Assembly (NCBI RefSeq): GCF_011297335.1
Contig: NZ_JAAOTJ010000001.1
Coordinates: 186,001-250,000, forward strand
Source of the DNA: Catellatospora methionotrophica
GTDB lineage: Bacteria; Actinomycetota; Actinomycetes; Mycobacteriales; Micromonosporaceae
Reading direction: 5' to 3'
Length of the DNA: 64,000 nt
The position numbers were made by a program, and so were the translations under genes. This document shows positions 40,665-48,831 of this stretch, piece after piece. Numbering within the stretch: the stretch's first letter is position 1; every line of letters begins with the position of its first letter. The notes beneath the pieces are model-generated. The model saw only the letters and a list, made by a program, of their open reading frames with translations, was not told the DNA's origin and did not search any database.

Positions 40665-40698
40665 TTGCCGTTATGTGCCGGTTCAGCTGCTATAGCGT
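40665..40698 (+). promoter_or_regulatory. Candidate promoter of the Pao-type operon
   Basis: TATAGC/TAGCGT (40691-40698) with TTATGT (40671-40676) 16 bp upstream of the second hexamer. AGAGGAGGAG then precedes ATG 40733. The 179-bp gap to phosphoketolase should hold both divergent promoters. Confidence 0.4.
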
Positions 40699-40732
40699 GA
40701 TCTGAAGTGCGGGAACGGGAAGAGGAGGAGCG

Positions 40733-41263
40733 ATGGTGGCTTCCCGGTTGCCGGACGCGGTGCAGGGACCCGGCCCGGTCGACGTGGTGCTCAACGTCAA
40801 CGGGGCCACGCACGTGGTGCGGATCGAACCCCGGGTCAGCCTGCTGGACTGCCTGCGCGACCACATGAACCTGACCGGCGCCAAGAAGGGCTGCAACCAG
40901 GGCGCCTGCGGCGCGTGCACGGTATGGGTCGACAAGCGCCGGGTGGTCGCCTGCCTGACGCTGGCCATCGCCTGCGAGGGCCGCGACATCACCACCATCG
41001 AGGGCATGGCCGTCGACGGCAGCCTGCACCCGATGCAGAAGGCGTTCCTGTCCGAGGACGCCTTCCAGTGCGGCTACTGCACGCCGGGGCAGATCATGTC
41101 GGCGGTGGCGCTGCTGGCTGAGGGGCACGCCGGCTCCGACGCCGAGATCGGCGAGTGGATGAGCGGCAACATCTGCCGCTGCGCGGCGTACCCGAACATC
41201 CGCACGGCGATCCGCGACGTGCGCGACGGCGTGGGAGGAGTGCGCAAGGATGCGACCCGTTAG
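40733..41263 (+). CDS. paoA: Molybdenum hydroxylase 2Fe-2S subunit (PaoA/CoxS-like)
   Basis: 176 residues. The plant-ferredoxin cluster is CNQGACGACTVWVD plus the Cys of VACLTLA; the second [2Fe-2S] helical domain has CGYCTPGQIMSAVALL and GNICRCAAYPNI. This is the small subunit of xanthine-oxidase-family enzymes. E. coli PaoA carries a Tat signal that exports the whole complex; here the N-terminus is short (MVASRLPDAVQGPGP) with no twin Arg or hydrophobic core, so the enzyme is predicted to be cytoplasmic. A strong AGGAGG precedes the ATG. First of three overlapping genes (14-base overlap with the next). Confidence 0.93.
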   Translation: MVASRLPDAVQGPGPVDVVLNVNGATHVVRIEPRVSLLDCLRDHMNLTGAKKGCNQGACGACTVWVDKRRVVACLTLAIACEGRDITTIEGMAVDGSLHPMQKAFLSEDAFQCGYCTPGQIMSAVALLAEGHAGSDAEIGEWMSGNICRCAAYPNIRTAIRDVRDGVGGVRKDATR

Positions 41264-42245
41264 CTACTCACGCGTCAGCGACGTGGCCACCGCCATCGCC
41301 ACCGTCGCCGCCGATCCGACCAGCGCCTACCTGGCCGGCGGCACCACGAAGATCGACATGCTGCGCATCTACGCCGAGCCGTCGCAGCGCCTGGTCGACA
41401 TCAACTCCCTGCCGATCGACCACATCGAGGTGCAGCCCGACGGCGCGGTGCGCATCGGCGGGCTGGCCCGGATGAACGACGTCGCGCTGGCCCCGGTCGT
41501 GGTGGACCGGTTCCCGGTGCTGTCCGAGGCGCTGCTGCTGGGCGCGTCGGCGCAGCTGCGCAACATGGCCTCGATGGGCGGCAACATGATGCAGCGGGTG
41601 CGCTGCTCGTACTTCCGCGACGCCGAGGCGCGCTGCAACAAGCGCGAGCCGGGCACCGGGTGCGGCGCGATCGGCGGGGTCAACCGCGGGCACGCCGTGC
41701 TGGGCACCAGCCCGCACTGCATCGCCACGCACCCGTCGGACGCCGCGGTGGCCCTGGTCGCGCTCGACGCGATGATCCACGTGCAGAACGCCGCCGGGCA
41801 CCATGCGATCGCCGCCGACGACTTCTTCCTGCTGCCCGGCGACACCCCGGAGCGCGAGCACCCGCTCAACCACGGCGACCTGATCACCGCGATCGAGGTC
41901 CCGCCGCTGGCGGCGGCCCGCAACTCGCTCTACCTGAAGGTGCGCGACCGGGAGTCGTACGAGTTCGCGCTCGCCTCGGCGGCGTGCGCGCTCACGGTCG
42001 AGGACGGGACCGTCGCCGAGGTGCGGCTGGCGCTGGGCGGCGTGGCCACCAAGCCGTGGCGGGCCCGCGCGGCCGAGCACCTCCTGCGCGGGGCGCCCGC
42101 GACGCGCGAGACGTTCGCGCGGGCCGCGGCGGCGGAGCTGGCCGGCGCGGTGCCGCAGCCGATGAACGCGTTCAAGGTCGAGCTGGCGCAGCGCACGATC
42201 ATCAGGGCGCTGGAGACCCTGACCGCGCGCGGAGCGGTGTCATGA
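41250..42245 (+). CDS. paoB: Molybdenum hydroxylase FAD subunit with extra [4Fe-4S] insert (PaoB-like)
   Basis: 331 residues of the CoxM/PaoB FAD-binding subunit. FAD contacts: YLAGGTTKIDML and LGASAQLRNMASMGGNMMQ (the RNxxxxGGN motif). An insert of about 45 residues holds RCSYFRDAEARCNKREPGTGC and a following SPHCIATHPSD; the four Cys match the [4Fe-4S] insert of E. coli PaoB, which distinguishes this subfamily from CoxM and from xanthine dehydrogenases. The C-terminal CO-dehydrogenase flavoprotein domain ends near ALETLTARG. Electron path inferred: Mo-cofactor to 2Fe-2S pair to [4Fe-4S]/FAD. GGAGGAG about 9 bases before ATG 41250. Confidence 0.93.
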   Translation: MRPVSYSRVSDVATAIATVAADPTSAYLAGGTTKIDMLRIYAEPSQRLVDINSLPIDHIEVQPDGAVRIGGLARMNDVALAPVVVDRFPVLSEALLLGASAQLRNMASMGGNMMQRVRCSYFRDAEARCNKREPGTGCGAIGGVNRGHAVLGTSPHCIATHPSDAAVALVALDAMIHVQNAAGHHAIAADDFFLLPGDTPEREHPLNHGDLITAIEVPPLAAARNSLYLKVRDRESYEFALASAACALTVEDGTVAEVRLALGGVATKPWRARAAEHLLRGAPATRETFARAAAAELAGAVPQPMNAFKVELAQRTIIRALETLTARGAVS

Positions 42246-44473
42246 CCGCCGCGATCGGACGCCCGCTGGACCGGGTCGACGGGCGGGCGAAGGTCACCGG
42301 CGCGGGCCGCTACTCCGCCGAGATCGCACTGCCCGGACTGGCGCACGCCGTGCTGGTCACCTCGCGGGTGCCGAGCGGGCGGGTGGAGCTCATCGACACC
42401 TACGACGCCGAGCGGGCCGAGGGCGTGCTCGCCGTGCTGCACCACCTGAACCTGCCCAAGGGCGGCTCGGTGCCGCCGCTGCTGCCGTCGCTGTTCGGCG
42501 GGCCCGCGTCGGGGCAGACGTTCTTCCCGATGCAGGACGAGGTGATCCACTACGCGGGGCAGCACCTGGCCATGGTGGTGGCGGAGACGCTGGACCAGGC
42601 CGAGCACGCGGCCCGGCTGGTACGCGTCACCTGTCGGGAGACCGCGTCGGTCACCACCGTCGAGCAGGGGCGCGACCGGGCGTACGAGGCGGAGAAGATC
42701 TTCGCCGGGTTCATCCCGGGGCGGGTCGCGCGCGGGGACGTCGCCGCGGCGCTGGACCGGGCGCAGGTCACCGTCGAGAACACGTACCACTGCGCGGCCA
42801 ACCACCACAATCCGATCGAGTGCTCGGCGACGACCGCGGTGTGGGAGGGCGACCGGCTCACCCTCTACGACGCCACCCAGGGCCCCAACGCGACCCTGCA
42901 CACCGTCGCCGAGCTGCTGAACGTCATGCCCTCGCACATCCGCGTGGTGACCGACCACGTCGGCGGCAGCTTCGGCTGCAAGGCGATGATCTGGGACCAT
43001 CCCGCCCTGGCCGCCCTGGCCGCCCGCGCGGTGCACCGGCCGGTGCGGCTGGCCCTGTCGCGCGAGCAGATGTTCAGCTCCGTCGGGCACCGCGAGGAGC
43101 AGGAGCAGCACCTGACGCTGGGCGCGGACCGCGACGGCCGGCTGACCGCGATCCGCCACCACAAGCTGTCGCCGACCTCGCACTTCGACGACTGGGCCGA
43201 ACCGTCGCTGGGCGTGGCCTCCCAGATGTACGCCTGCCCGAACTACGAGGGCGTCTACCGCCTGATCAAGGCGAACACCATGACGCCGACGTTCACCCGC
43301 TGCCCCGGTGAGGCGTCGGGCATGTTCGTCATGGAGACGGCCATGGACGAGCTGGCCGCCAAGCTCGACCTCGACCCGCTGGAACTGCGGCTGCGCAACT
43401 ACGCCGAGAACGAGCCGATGAGCGGGCACCCGTGGTCCAGCAAGGGGCTGCGCGACTGCTACCGGCGCGGCGCGGAGCTGGCCCGCTGGTCCGAACGCGA
43501 CCCGCGCCCCGGCGTGACCAGGGACGGGAACTGGCTGCTCGGCTGGGGCATGGCCAGCTCCGGCTACCCGGTGACGCCGCCCGGCAACCCGCAGCGCGCA
43601 CGGGCCCGGATCTTCGCCGACGGCAGCGCCGTGGTGCAGTCCAGCTTCTCCGACATCGGCACCGGTTCGGCGACCGCGATGACCCAGGTCGCCGCCGACG
43701 GGCTGGGCGTGCCGCTGGAGCGGATGCGCGTGCAGTACGGCGACAGCGACCTGCCCAACACCGCCGCCGCCGTCGGCTCCGCCGGGGCCGGGATGGTCAG
43801 CGCAGCGGTGCACATCGCCGCGACCGCGCTGCGCGACCAGCTCATCGCCCAGGCCGTCGCCGACGAGCACTCCCCGCTGCACGGCGCGGACCCGGCGCAG
43901 GTGGTCGTCAGTGACGGCCGGATGGCACTGCGCGACCGCCCCGACACCGGCGAGACGTACGCCGAGCTGCTGCAACGGGCCATGATGGCCGACGCGGAGG
44001 CGCTGGGCACCTGGATCCCGCCCGGTCTGGACACCCCGTACGGCACGATGACGTTCGGCGCGCAGTTCGCGCAGGTCGCCGTCGACCCGGAGCTGGGCCT
44101 GTGCCGGGTGCGGCAGCTGATCGGGGTGTTCGACCCCGGCCGGGTCCTCAACCGCAAGACCGCGCACAGCCAGCTGATGGGCGGCATGCTCTGGGGCATG
44201 AGCCACGCCCTGCTGGAGGGCACGATCATGGGCCCGGACGGCCGCTGGGCCAACGCCAGCCTCGGGGAGTACCTGGTGCCGGTCAACGCCGACGCGCCCG
44301 ACGTCGTCATCGAGACGATCGAGACCGTGGACACGGTCGTCAACCCGCTGGGCGTCAAGGGCGTCGGCGAGGTCGGCATGGTCGGCACCGCCGCCGCGAT
44401 CGCCAACGCGATCTGGCACGCCACCGGCCGCCGCCACCACAGGCTGCCCATCACCGTCGAAGACCTGCTGTAG
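42242..44473 (+). CDS. paoC: Molybdenum hydroxylase catalytic subunit (PaoC-like aldehyde oxidoreductase)
   Basis: 743 residues, the molybdopterin-cytosine-dinucleotide subunit of the xanthine-oxidase family. ALDH_OxRdtase a/b domain: GRPLDRVDGRAKVTGAGRY at the N-terminus. Mo-binding regions: DHVGGSFGCKA, PGEASGMFVMETAMDELA, SSFSDIGTGSATAMTQVAAD and GVKGVGEVGMVGTAAAIANAI, where the Glu in GVGE is the base that activates water. Substrates in this branch are aromatic or aliphatic aldehydes; the actual one is unknown. ATGA overlap with paoB. No PaoD/XdhC-type cofactor-sulfurating chaperone lies in the operon, so maturation must use one encoded elsewhere. Confidence 0.93.
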   Translation: MTAAIGRPLDRVDGRAKVTGAGRYSAEIALPGLAHAVLVTSRVPSGRVELIDTYDAERAEGVLAVLHHLNLPKGGSVPPLLPSLFGGPASGQTFFPMQDEVIHYAGQHLAMVVAETLDQAEHAARLVRVTCRETASVTTVEQGRDRAYEAEKIFAGFIPGRVARGDVAAALDRAQVTVENTYHCAANHHNPIECSATTAVWEGDRLTLYDATQGPNATLHTVAELLNVMPSHIRVVTDHVGGSFGCKAMIWDHPALAALAARAVHRPVRLALSREQMFSSVGHREEQEQHLTLGADRDGRLTAIRHHKLSPTSHFDDWAEPSLGVASQMYACPNYEGVYRLIKANTMTPTFTRCPGEASGMFVMETAMDELAAKLDLDPLELRLRNYAENEPMSGHPWSSKGLRDCYRRGAELARWSERDPRPGVTRDGNWLLGWGMASSGYPVTPPGNPQRARARIFADGSAVVQSSFSDIGTGSATAMTQVAADGLGVPLERMRVQYGDSDLPNTAAAVGSAGAGMVSAAVHIAATALRDQLIAQAVADEHSPLHGADPAQVVVSDGRMALRDRPDTGETYAELLQRAMMADAEALGTWIPPGLDTPYGTMTFGAQFAQVAVDPELGLCRVRQLIGVFDPGRVLNRKTAHSQLMGGMLWGMSHALLEGTIMGPDGRWANASLGEYLVPVNADAPDVVIETIETVDTVVNPLGVKGVGEVGMVGTAAAIANAIWHATGRRHHRLPITVEDLL

Positions 44474-44487
44474 CGCGAGCGCCGCCG

Positions 44488-45069
44488 GTGACCGAACCCG
44501 CTCCCTCGCCCGACGACGAACCCGTCTCGGTGCTGTTCACCTGGTCTGTCGTGCCCGGCCGGGAAGCGGACTTCGAACGCTGGCTGGAAGAGGTCAACGA
44601 GGCCTCGTCCCGCTTCCCCGGGCATCAGGGCGTGACCTGGCTGCGGCCGGGCGACATCCAGGAGGGTTCGGAGCCGCGCTATCACTGCGTGCTGCGCTTC
44701 CGCAACGGCCGTGACCTGAGCAGGTGGCTCACCTCGCCGGAGCGCGAGGTCGTCGTACGCCACCTCAAGGGCATCGCGGAGGAGGCCGAGCAGCGCGAGA
44801 CGACCACCGGCATGGAGACGTGGTTCAGCCTGCCCGGCCGCCCGGTGCTGCCCCCGCCGCGGTGGAAGATGACGATCGTGTCGTTCCTCGGGGTGTACCC
44901 GTGCGTGCTGGTGTTCCAGCTGCTGGGCGCGGAGCACCTGGGCGAGCTGCCACTGCCGCCGGTGGTACGCGCGGCGATCCTGCCCATGATCCTGGCGCCG
45001 ATCCTGACCTACCTGGTCATGCCGTGGCTCAGCCGCACCCTGCGCCGCTTCCTGTACGACCGCCGCTGA
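44488..45069 (+). CDS. ABM-fold domain protein with two C-terminal membrane helices
   Basis: 193 residues. An N-terminal ABM (antibiotic-biosynthesis-monooxygenase-like, dimeric alpha-beta barrel) domain, SVLFTWSVVPGREADFERWLEEVNE, spans about 10-110 with YHCVLRFRNGRDLSRWLTS. Two hydrophobic helices follow (about 128-146, VSFLGVYPCVLVFQLL, and 158-178, VVRAAILPMILAPILTYLV), then a basic tail. This soluble-plus-two-helix plan recurs in actinobacteria. It begins 14 bases after paoC, so may be co-transcribed. Whether it serves the oxidoreductase or is independent cannot be told. The ribosome site before GTG 44488 is weak. Confidence 0.8.
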   Translation: MTEPAPSPDDEPVSVLFTWSVVPGREADFERWLEEVNEASSRFPGHQGVTWLRPGDIQEGSEPRYHCVLRFRNGRDLSRWLTSPEREVVVRHLKGIAEEAEQRETTTGMETWFSLPGRPVLPPPRWKMTIVSFLGVYPCVLVFQLLGAEHLGELPLPPVVRAAILPMILAPILTYLVMPWLSRTLRRFLYDRR

Positions 45070-45101
45070 GCGCGGGGACTGCGCGTCAGCGCGGCGGCGC
45101 T

Positions 45102-45125
45102 TATCCTGGCCCCCGACACGGGGCC
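45102..45125 (+). promoter_or_regulatory. Candidate promoter and hairpin before the lipoprotein gene
   Basis: TATCCT (45102-45107) is a -10-like box about 85 bases before ATG 45194; right after it a short hairpin GGCCCC-CGACAC-GGGGCC (45108-45125) could alternatively terminate the Pao operon. Confidence 0.35.
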
Positions 45126-45193
45126 GGTCAGCCGCATCAGGCTGTGCGTCCCCATCGGACGGGCGTGCGGCGTCCTGACCACGGAGGCGACAC

Positions 45194-46144
45194 ATGATCA
45201 GGCGGCTGCGGCATACCCGGCGCGGGGCGTTCCTGGGCGGGCTGCTGTCCCTGACCACGGCCGCGACGGCCCTGGCGGGTTGCGCCACACCACCGTCCGG
45301 GCTGACGCCCTCGGCAGGCTCGTCGCCGCCGGCCGTGCCGTCGCCGTCCACGGTCGGGCAGGCACCGGTGCTGCTGCCGGGCGGCTGGCAGGTCATCGCC
45401 ATGGACGACCGGGTGCTCGACCGGGCCCGCAACGTCTACGTGCCGGGAGTCCTGCCCAGAAACGCCATGCTCGCCGCGAACGGCCTGCGCTATGCCGTGA
45501 CCGGCGAGGATCCGCAGGTCGTCGAGATCGCCGGAGGCAAGGCGACCCGGCTGAACCAGGCCCCGGCGCTCAGCCTGCGCCTGGATCCGTGGTCCCCCGA
45601 CGGGGACCGGCTCGTCGTCACGACCAGCCGCAAGGAACCGTTCGCGATGGGCTTCGCCGTGATCGACGTGGCGTCCGGCAAGGCCTCCGTGCACTGGGTG
45701 GACCGATCCCGGTACGACTGCAGCCAGTGCTCGTTCGTCTTCACCCGCGACGGCAAGGAGATCGCGATGGCGGTCGCGAACCGTGCCGGTGGCGAGGCGG
45801 CCGAGCTGGTCGCGAGCGTGCAGTTGTTCGACGCCACGACCGGCGTGCCGACCCGGTCGCTGCCGATCAAGGCGATGCCCGACAGCCCGTTCGCCTGGTC
45901 GCCGGACGGCAGCCAGGTGATCGCCCGGCCCGACGGCCTTCGGCAGGAGTACCAGGTCGTCGACACCCGTACCGGGGACGCGAAGCCGTTCCCGCACGCG
46001 GCCGTCTGGGCCACCGCGGACGCGCTGCTGGCCGAGGCACAGGGCCGGGTGCTGACGCTGCGCCCCGACGGCTACGTCGCCGCCGAGGTCGCCCTGGCCG
46101 CCGGGCTGGTCGGGCCGGTCGTGTTCGGTCCACCGGTCTCGTGA
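45194..46144 (+). CDS. Lipoprotein with beta-propeller-like body
   Basis: 316 residues. MIRRLRHTRRGAFLGGLLSL starts a Sec/Tat-like signal and LAGC (Cys 30) is the lipobox; a Pro/Ser tether follows to about residue 58. The body has repeated short motifs of WD40/PD40 type, RLDPWSPDGDRLVVTTS, FVFTRDGKEIAMAV and PFAWSPDGSQVIARPD, indicating a partial beta-propeller as in TolB-like domains. CSQC (about 177) could bind metal or form a disulfide. The function is unknown, probably sensing or scaffolding on the outer surface. GGAGG lies 8 bases before ATG 45194. Confidence 0.82.
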   Translation: MIRRLRHTRRGAFLGGLLSLTTAATALAGCATPPSGLTPSAGSSPPAVPSPSTVGQAPVLLPGGWQVIAMDDRVLDRARNVYVPGVLPRNAMLAANGLRYAVTGEDPQVVEIAGGKATRLNQAPALSLRLDPWSPDGDRLVVTTSRKEPFAMGFAVIDVASGKASVHWVDRSRYDCSQCSFVFTRDGKEIAMAVANRAGGEAAELVASVQLFDATTGVPTRSLPIKAMPDSPFAWSPDGSQVIARPDGLRQEYQVVDTRTGDAKPFPHAAVWATADALLAEAQGRVLTLRPDGYVAAEVALAAGLVGPVVFGPPVS

Positions 46145-46239
46145 CCACGCTCACGCACCGTCCCGCCGACGCCACGGAGAAAGTCCGTTTTCGGACGGCC
46201 CGGACGGGGTAGTTGCGAGCCGATGGAGAGGAGCACGAG

Positions 46240-46473
46240 ATGAGCTGGGCCGACAAGCCGAACGGGCACGACTGGTCACGGCGGGCCGGCACGGCCGAGC
46301 CGGCCGACTTCGACGGCGACATCGCCGTCCTGCGGCAGCGGGGCAGGCACCTCATCGCGGAGCTCGTGCGGTTGTCCCGGCAGCTGGCCGATCTGCAGAA
46401 GGCGATCAGGTCACGGCGTGGGGCGACCGGCGTTTCGCGGGGCGGCGGCTTCTCGGGTGGAGAGCCGCGCTGA
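46240..46473 (+). CDS. Small charged protein, unknown function
   Basis: 77 residues, MSWADKPNGHDWSRRAGTAE at the start, a central helix VLRQRGRHLIAELVRLSRQLADLQKAI with heptad spacing that may form a coiled coil, and a Gly/Arg-rich tail. GGAGAGGAG stands 6 bases before ATG 46240, one of the better ribosome sites of the region, and third codon positions are GC. I do not recognise the family. Confidence 0.65.
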   Translation: MSWADKPNGHDWSRRAGTAEPADFDGDIAVLRQRGRHLIAELVRLSRQLADLQKAIRSRRGATGVSRGGGFSGGEPR

Positions 46474-46505
46474 CCGGAGCCGGGGCCGTGGCCTCACCGC
46501 AACGC

Positions 46506-46547
46506 CGTCGTCCCAGGAGCCGCACCGGCGCGGTTCCTGGGACGACG
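46506..46547. terminator. Bidirectional terminator
   Basis: Eighteen-base arms (46506-46523 with 46530-46547) pair with a single G-U/A difference around a 6-base loop, followed by GGTTT. It lies between convergent genes ending at 46473 and 46554. Confidence 0.85.
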
Positions 46548-46553
46548 GGTTTC

Positions 46554-47744
46554 TCAGTAGGCCTTCAGGCTGATCGCGTCGGCCTTGCCCGCCTGGAGCC
46601 GCAGCAGCCGGGAGAACGGGCGGCGGATCATGATCCGGGTGCTGACGTCGCGCAGCCGGATCGCGCCCGCCGACATCGGCAGCATCCCGTTGACGCCGCC
46701 CGGCGGCAGCTTCTGGCACTGGGTCACGTAGCCGCGCATCTGCTCCTCGTACGCGGCGTAGGCGGGCCCGTGGTCGCCGCCCGCCGCGGCCAGCTCCCCG
46801 GCGAGCACGTATGCGCCGACCAGGGACAGGCTGGTGCCCAGGCCGCTGATCGGCGAGGCGCAGTAGCCCGCGTCGCCGAGCAGCGCGACCCGGCCCGAGG
46901 TCCAGTGCGGCATGTGCACCTGGCCGACGACGTCGAAATAGAAGTCGGGGGCGTCCCACATCGCGTCGAGCATCGCCGGGACGCGCCAGCCGTCGCCGCC
47001 GTACACCTGCGCCAGCAGGCGCTTCTGGGCGTCGGAGTCGCGCGGGTCGACGGCGTGTCCCGCCGAGCGGAAGGTCAGCATCGCCTTGGCGGTCCGGTCG
47101 TTCTCCGGCCGGATACCGGCGCAGCGGCCGCCGGGCACCCCGTGCATGAGGAACCAGTGCGGGTCCATACCGGCCTGGGCGGGCATGGTGTAGTACGCGG
47201 TGTACGCGCCGAGCTGCCTGATGAACTGCTCCTCCGGCCCGAAGGCCAGCGCCCGCACCCCGGAGTGCACCCCGTCCGCGCCGACGACCAGGTCGTAGAC
47301 CTCGGTGCGTCCGCTGCGGAACTCGACCTTCACCCCGTCGGCCCCGTCGGCCAGCGCGGTGATCCGGTCGCCGAACCGGTACTCGACGTCGGCGCGGGTC
47401 ACGTCGTACAGGATGTCGGCGAGGTCGCCACGCAGGATCTCGTACTCGGCGACCAGGCCCTCGCCGCCGGCCAGGCTCGCGGGCATCTCCGAGGTGCGCC
47501 GGCCGTCCGCGTCGACCCAGGCGAAGCCCTCCTCGTGCACCCGGTCGCGGGTGATCTGACCCATGATGCCCATCCGCGCGCAGACGTCCTTGGCGACCCC
47601 GCGGATGTCGACGGCGTGCCCGCCGGGCCTGATGCCGGGGGCGCGTTCCACGACGGTCACCGCGAAGCCGTGCCGGTGCAGCCAGTAGGCCAGAGCCGGT
47701 CCGGCGATGCTGGCACCCGATATCAGTACGGTGTTCTTGTTCAT
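46554..47744 (-). CDS. FAD-dependent aromatic/xenobiotic monooxygenase (TetX/PHBH-like)
   Basis: 396 residues, group A flavoprotein monooxygenase. TVLISGASIAGPALAYWLHRHG is the dinucleotide-binding GxGxxG-type motif (GASIAG), followed by VTVVERAPGIRPGGHAVDI; VVGADGVHSGVRAL is the DG motif, and GRVALLGDAGYCASPISGLGTSLSLVGAYVLAGEL the GD motif, with key residues GDAG and PxxGxGxxxxxxxA. Such enzymes hydroxylate phenols, polyketides, rifamycin or tetracycline. The gene diverges from a GntR-TetR regulator, the layout of an inducible detoxification cassette. ATG 47744 with GGAGAG upstream and a promoter TTGCAG-N18-TACGGT (47820-47791, minus) agree. Confidence 0.92.
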   Translation of the reverse strand: MNKNTVLISGASIAGPALAYWLHRHGFAVTVVERAPGIRPGGHAVDIRGVAKDVCARMGIMGQITRDRVHEEGFAWVDADGRRTSEMPASLAGGEGLVAEYEILRGDLADILYDVTRADVEYRFGDRITALADGADGVKVEFRSGRTEVYDLVVGADGVHSGVRALAFGPEEQFIRQLGAYTAYYTMPAQAGMDPHWFLMHGVPGGRCAGIRPENDRTAKAMLTFRSAGHAVDPRDSDAQKRLLAQVYGGDGWRVPAMLDAMWDAPDFYFDVVGQVHMPHWTSGRVALLGDAGYCASPISGLGTSLSLVGAYVLAGELAAAGGDHGPAYAAYEEQMRGYVTQCQKLPPGGVNGMLPMSAGAIRLRDVSTRIMIRRPFSRLLRLQAGKADAISLKAY

Positions 47745-47764
47745 CAGTCTCTCCCCGATCTCTA

Positions 47765-47913
47765 TGTACGCTGTACGCGTCACCGGGATCACCGTAGAGA
47801 GGCAACGTCGTGGACTGCAATAAGCCTTCAGGTGTACTAGTACGCCACCTAGTACACCGACCGAGGTGGACGCCGTGAGTGCTCGCGAGACCGGGACTGG
47901 TGTACTAGTACGC
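47765..47913. promoter_or_regulatory. Divergent control region with GTAC-type operators
   Basis: The minus-strand promoter for the monooxygenase is TTGCAG (47820-47815), 18 bp, TACGGT (47796-47791). A perfect inverted repeat GGTGTACTAG-N8-CTAGTACACC spans 47831-47858. The 15-mer GGTGTACTAGTACGC of its left half recurs at 47899-47913, immediately before the regulator's GTG 47914. TGTACGC occurs twice in tandem at 47765-47778 in the monooxygenase leader. These repeats are probable binding sites of the adjacent regulator. Confidence 0.7.
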
Positions 47914-48828
47914 GTGAGCACTGAGGCGCCGTTCCGGCAGATCGTCGGGCAGATCCGCGCACAGATCGACGGCGGGCAGCTGCGCCCCGGCGACCGGATC
48001 CCGTCAGCCCGGCAGATCACCGCCGAGTGGGGCGTGGCCATCGCGACCGCGACCAAGGTCCTGGCGACACTGCGCGCCGAGGGCCTGGTCGAGGCGGTAC
48101 GCGGGGTCGGCACGGTGGTCGCCGAACAGGCCGAACCCGCCCAACCCGCCCGGCGCGAGCGGCGTCCACGCCCGGCTGCCGCCGAGCCGACCCGTGAGCA
48201 ACTCGTCCGGCACGCGATGGCGCTCGCCGACGCCGAGGGCCTGGAGGCGGTGTCCATGCGCCGGCTGGCCACCGACTTCGGGCTGGCCACGATGACCCTC
48301 TACCGCTTCGTACGCGGCAAGGACGACCTGGTCCGGCTCATGATCGACGCCGCGTTCGCCGAAGCGCCGCTGCCCGCCGTGCCGCCGAAGGGGGTGCACG
48401 CGCAGCTCACGCTCGTCAACCGGCAGCTGTGGGGCATCTTCCGGCGGCACCACTGGCTCGCCCCGGCGATGTCGATCACCCGGCCGGAACTCGCGCCGCA
48501 CGGCATCAAGTACACCGAGTTCGCGCTGGCCGCGCTGGAGCCGCTGGGACTGTCGGTGACCGAGATGATGCACATCCACCTGGCCGTCTTCGCCTTCGTA
48601 CGCGGCCTGGCCATGGGTTTCGCCACCGAGGCGCAGGCCGCCCAGCACACCGGCCTGTCCAGTGACGAGTGGATGGAGCGCCAGGGCCAGGCGTTCGACG
48701 ACCTGGTCGGCTCCGGCCGCTACCCGATGATCGCCCGAGTCGCGCAGATCCCCGACTTCGAGCTGGGCCTGGACGCCGTCTTCGACTACGGCCTGCCCCG
48801 CTTCCTGCACGGCATCCTGCCGAAGTGA
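47914..48828 (+). CDS. Hybrid regulator with both GntR and TetR DNA-binding domains
   Basis: 304 residues. The N-terminal winged helix (about 1-70) is GntR-type: FRQIVGQIRAQIDGGQLRPGDRIPSARQI then WGVAIATATKVLATLRAEGLVEAVRGVGTVV. After a Pro/Arg linker comes a TetR HTH (about 93-140): REQLVRHAMALADAEGLEAVSMRRLATDFG with recognition helix LATMTLYRFVRGKDDLV, and a TetR_C-type ligand domain. Thus two DNA-binding modules occur in one chain. GTG 47914 is preferred because it gives a standard GntR N-terminus; GTG 47866 and 47875 are in frame but lie within the operator region. Expected to control the divergent monooxygenase in response to its substrate. Confidence 0.88.
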   Translation: MSTEAPFRQIVGQIRAQIDGGQLRPGDRIPSARQITAEWGVAIATATKVLATLRAEGLVEAVRGVGTVVAEQAEPAQPARRERRPRPAAAEPTREQLVRHAMALADAEGLEAVSMRRLATDFGLATMTLYRFVRGKDDLVRLMIDAAFAEAPLPAVPPKGVHAQLTLVNRQLWGIFRRHHWLAPAMSITRPELAPHGIKYTEFALAALEPLGLSVTEMMHIHLAVFAFVRGLAMGFATEAQAAQHTGLSSDEWMERQGQAFDDLVGSGRYPMIARVAQIPDFELGLDAVFDYGLPRFLHGILPK

Positions 48829-48831
48829 TGC

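Noticed and set aside
40681-40707. TTCAG...CTGAA inverted repeat in the phosphoketolase/Pao divergent region
   Set aside because: Arms of five bases with a 15-base gap are expected by chance in a region of this size.
42910-44440. Very long antisense frame across the Pao catalytic subunit
   Set aside because: Val/Gly/His-rich shadow translation, no conserved motif, wrong codon bias.
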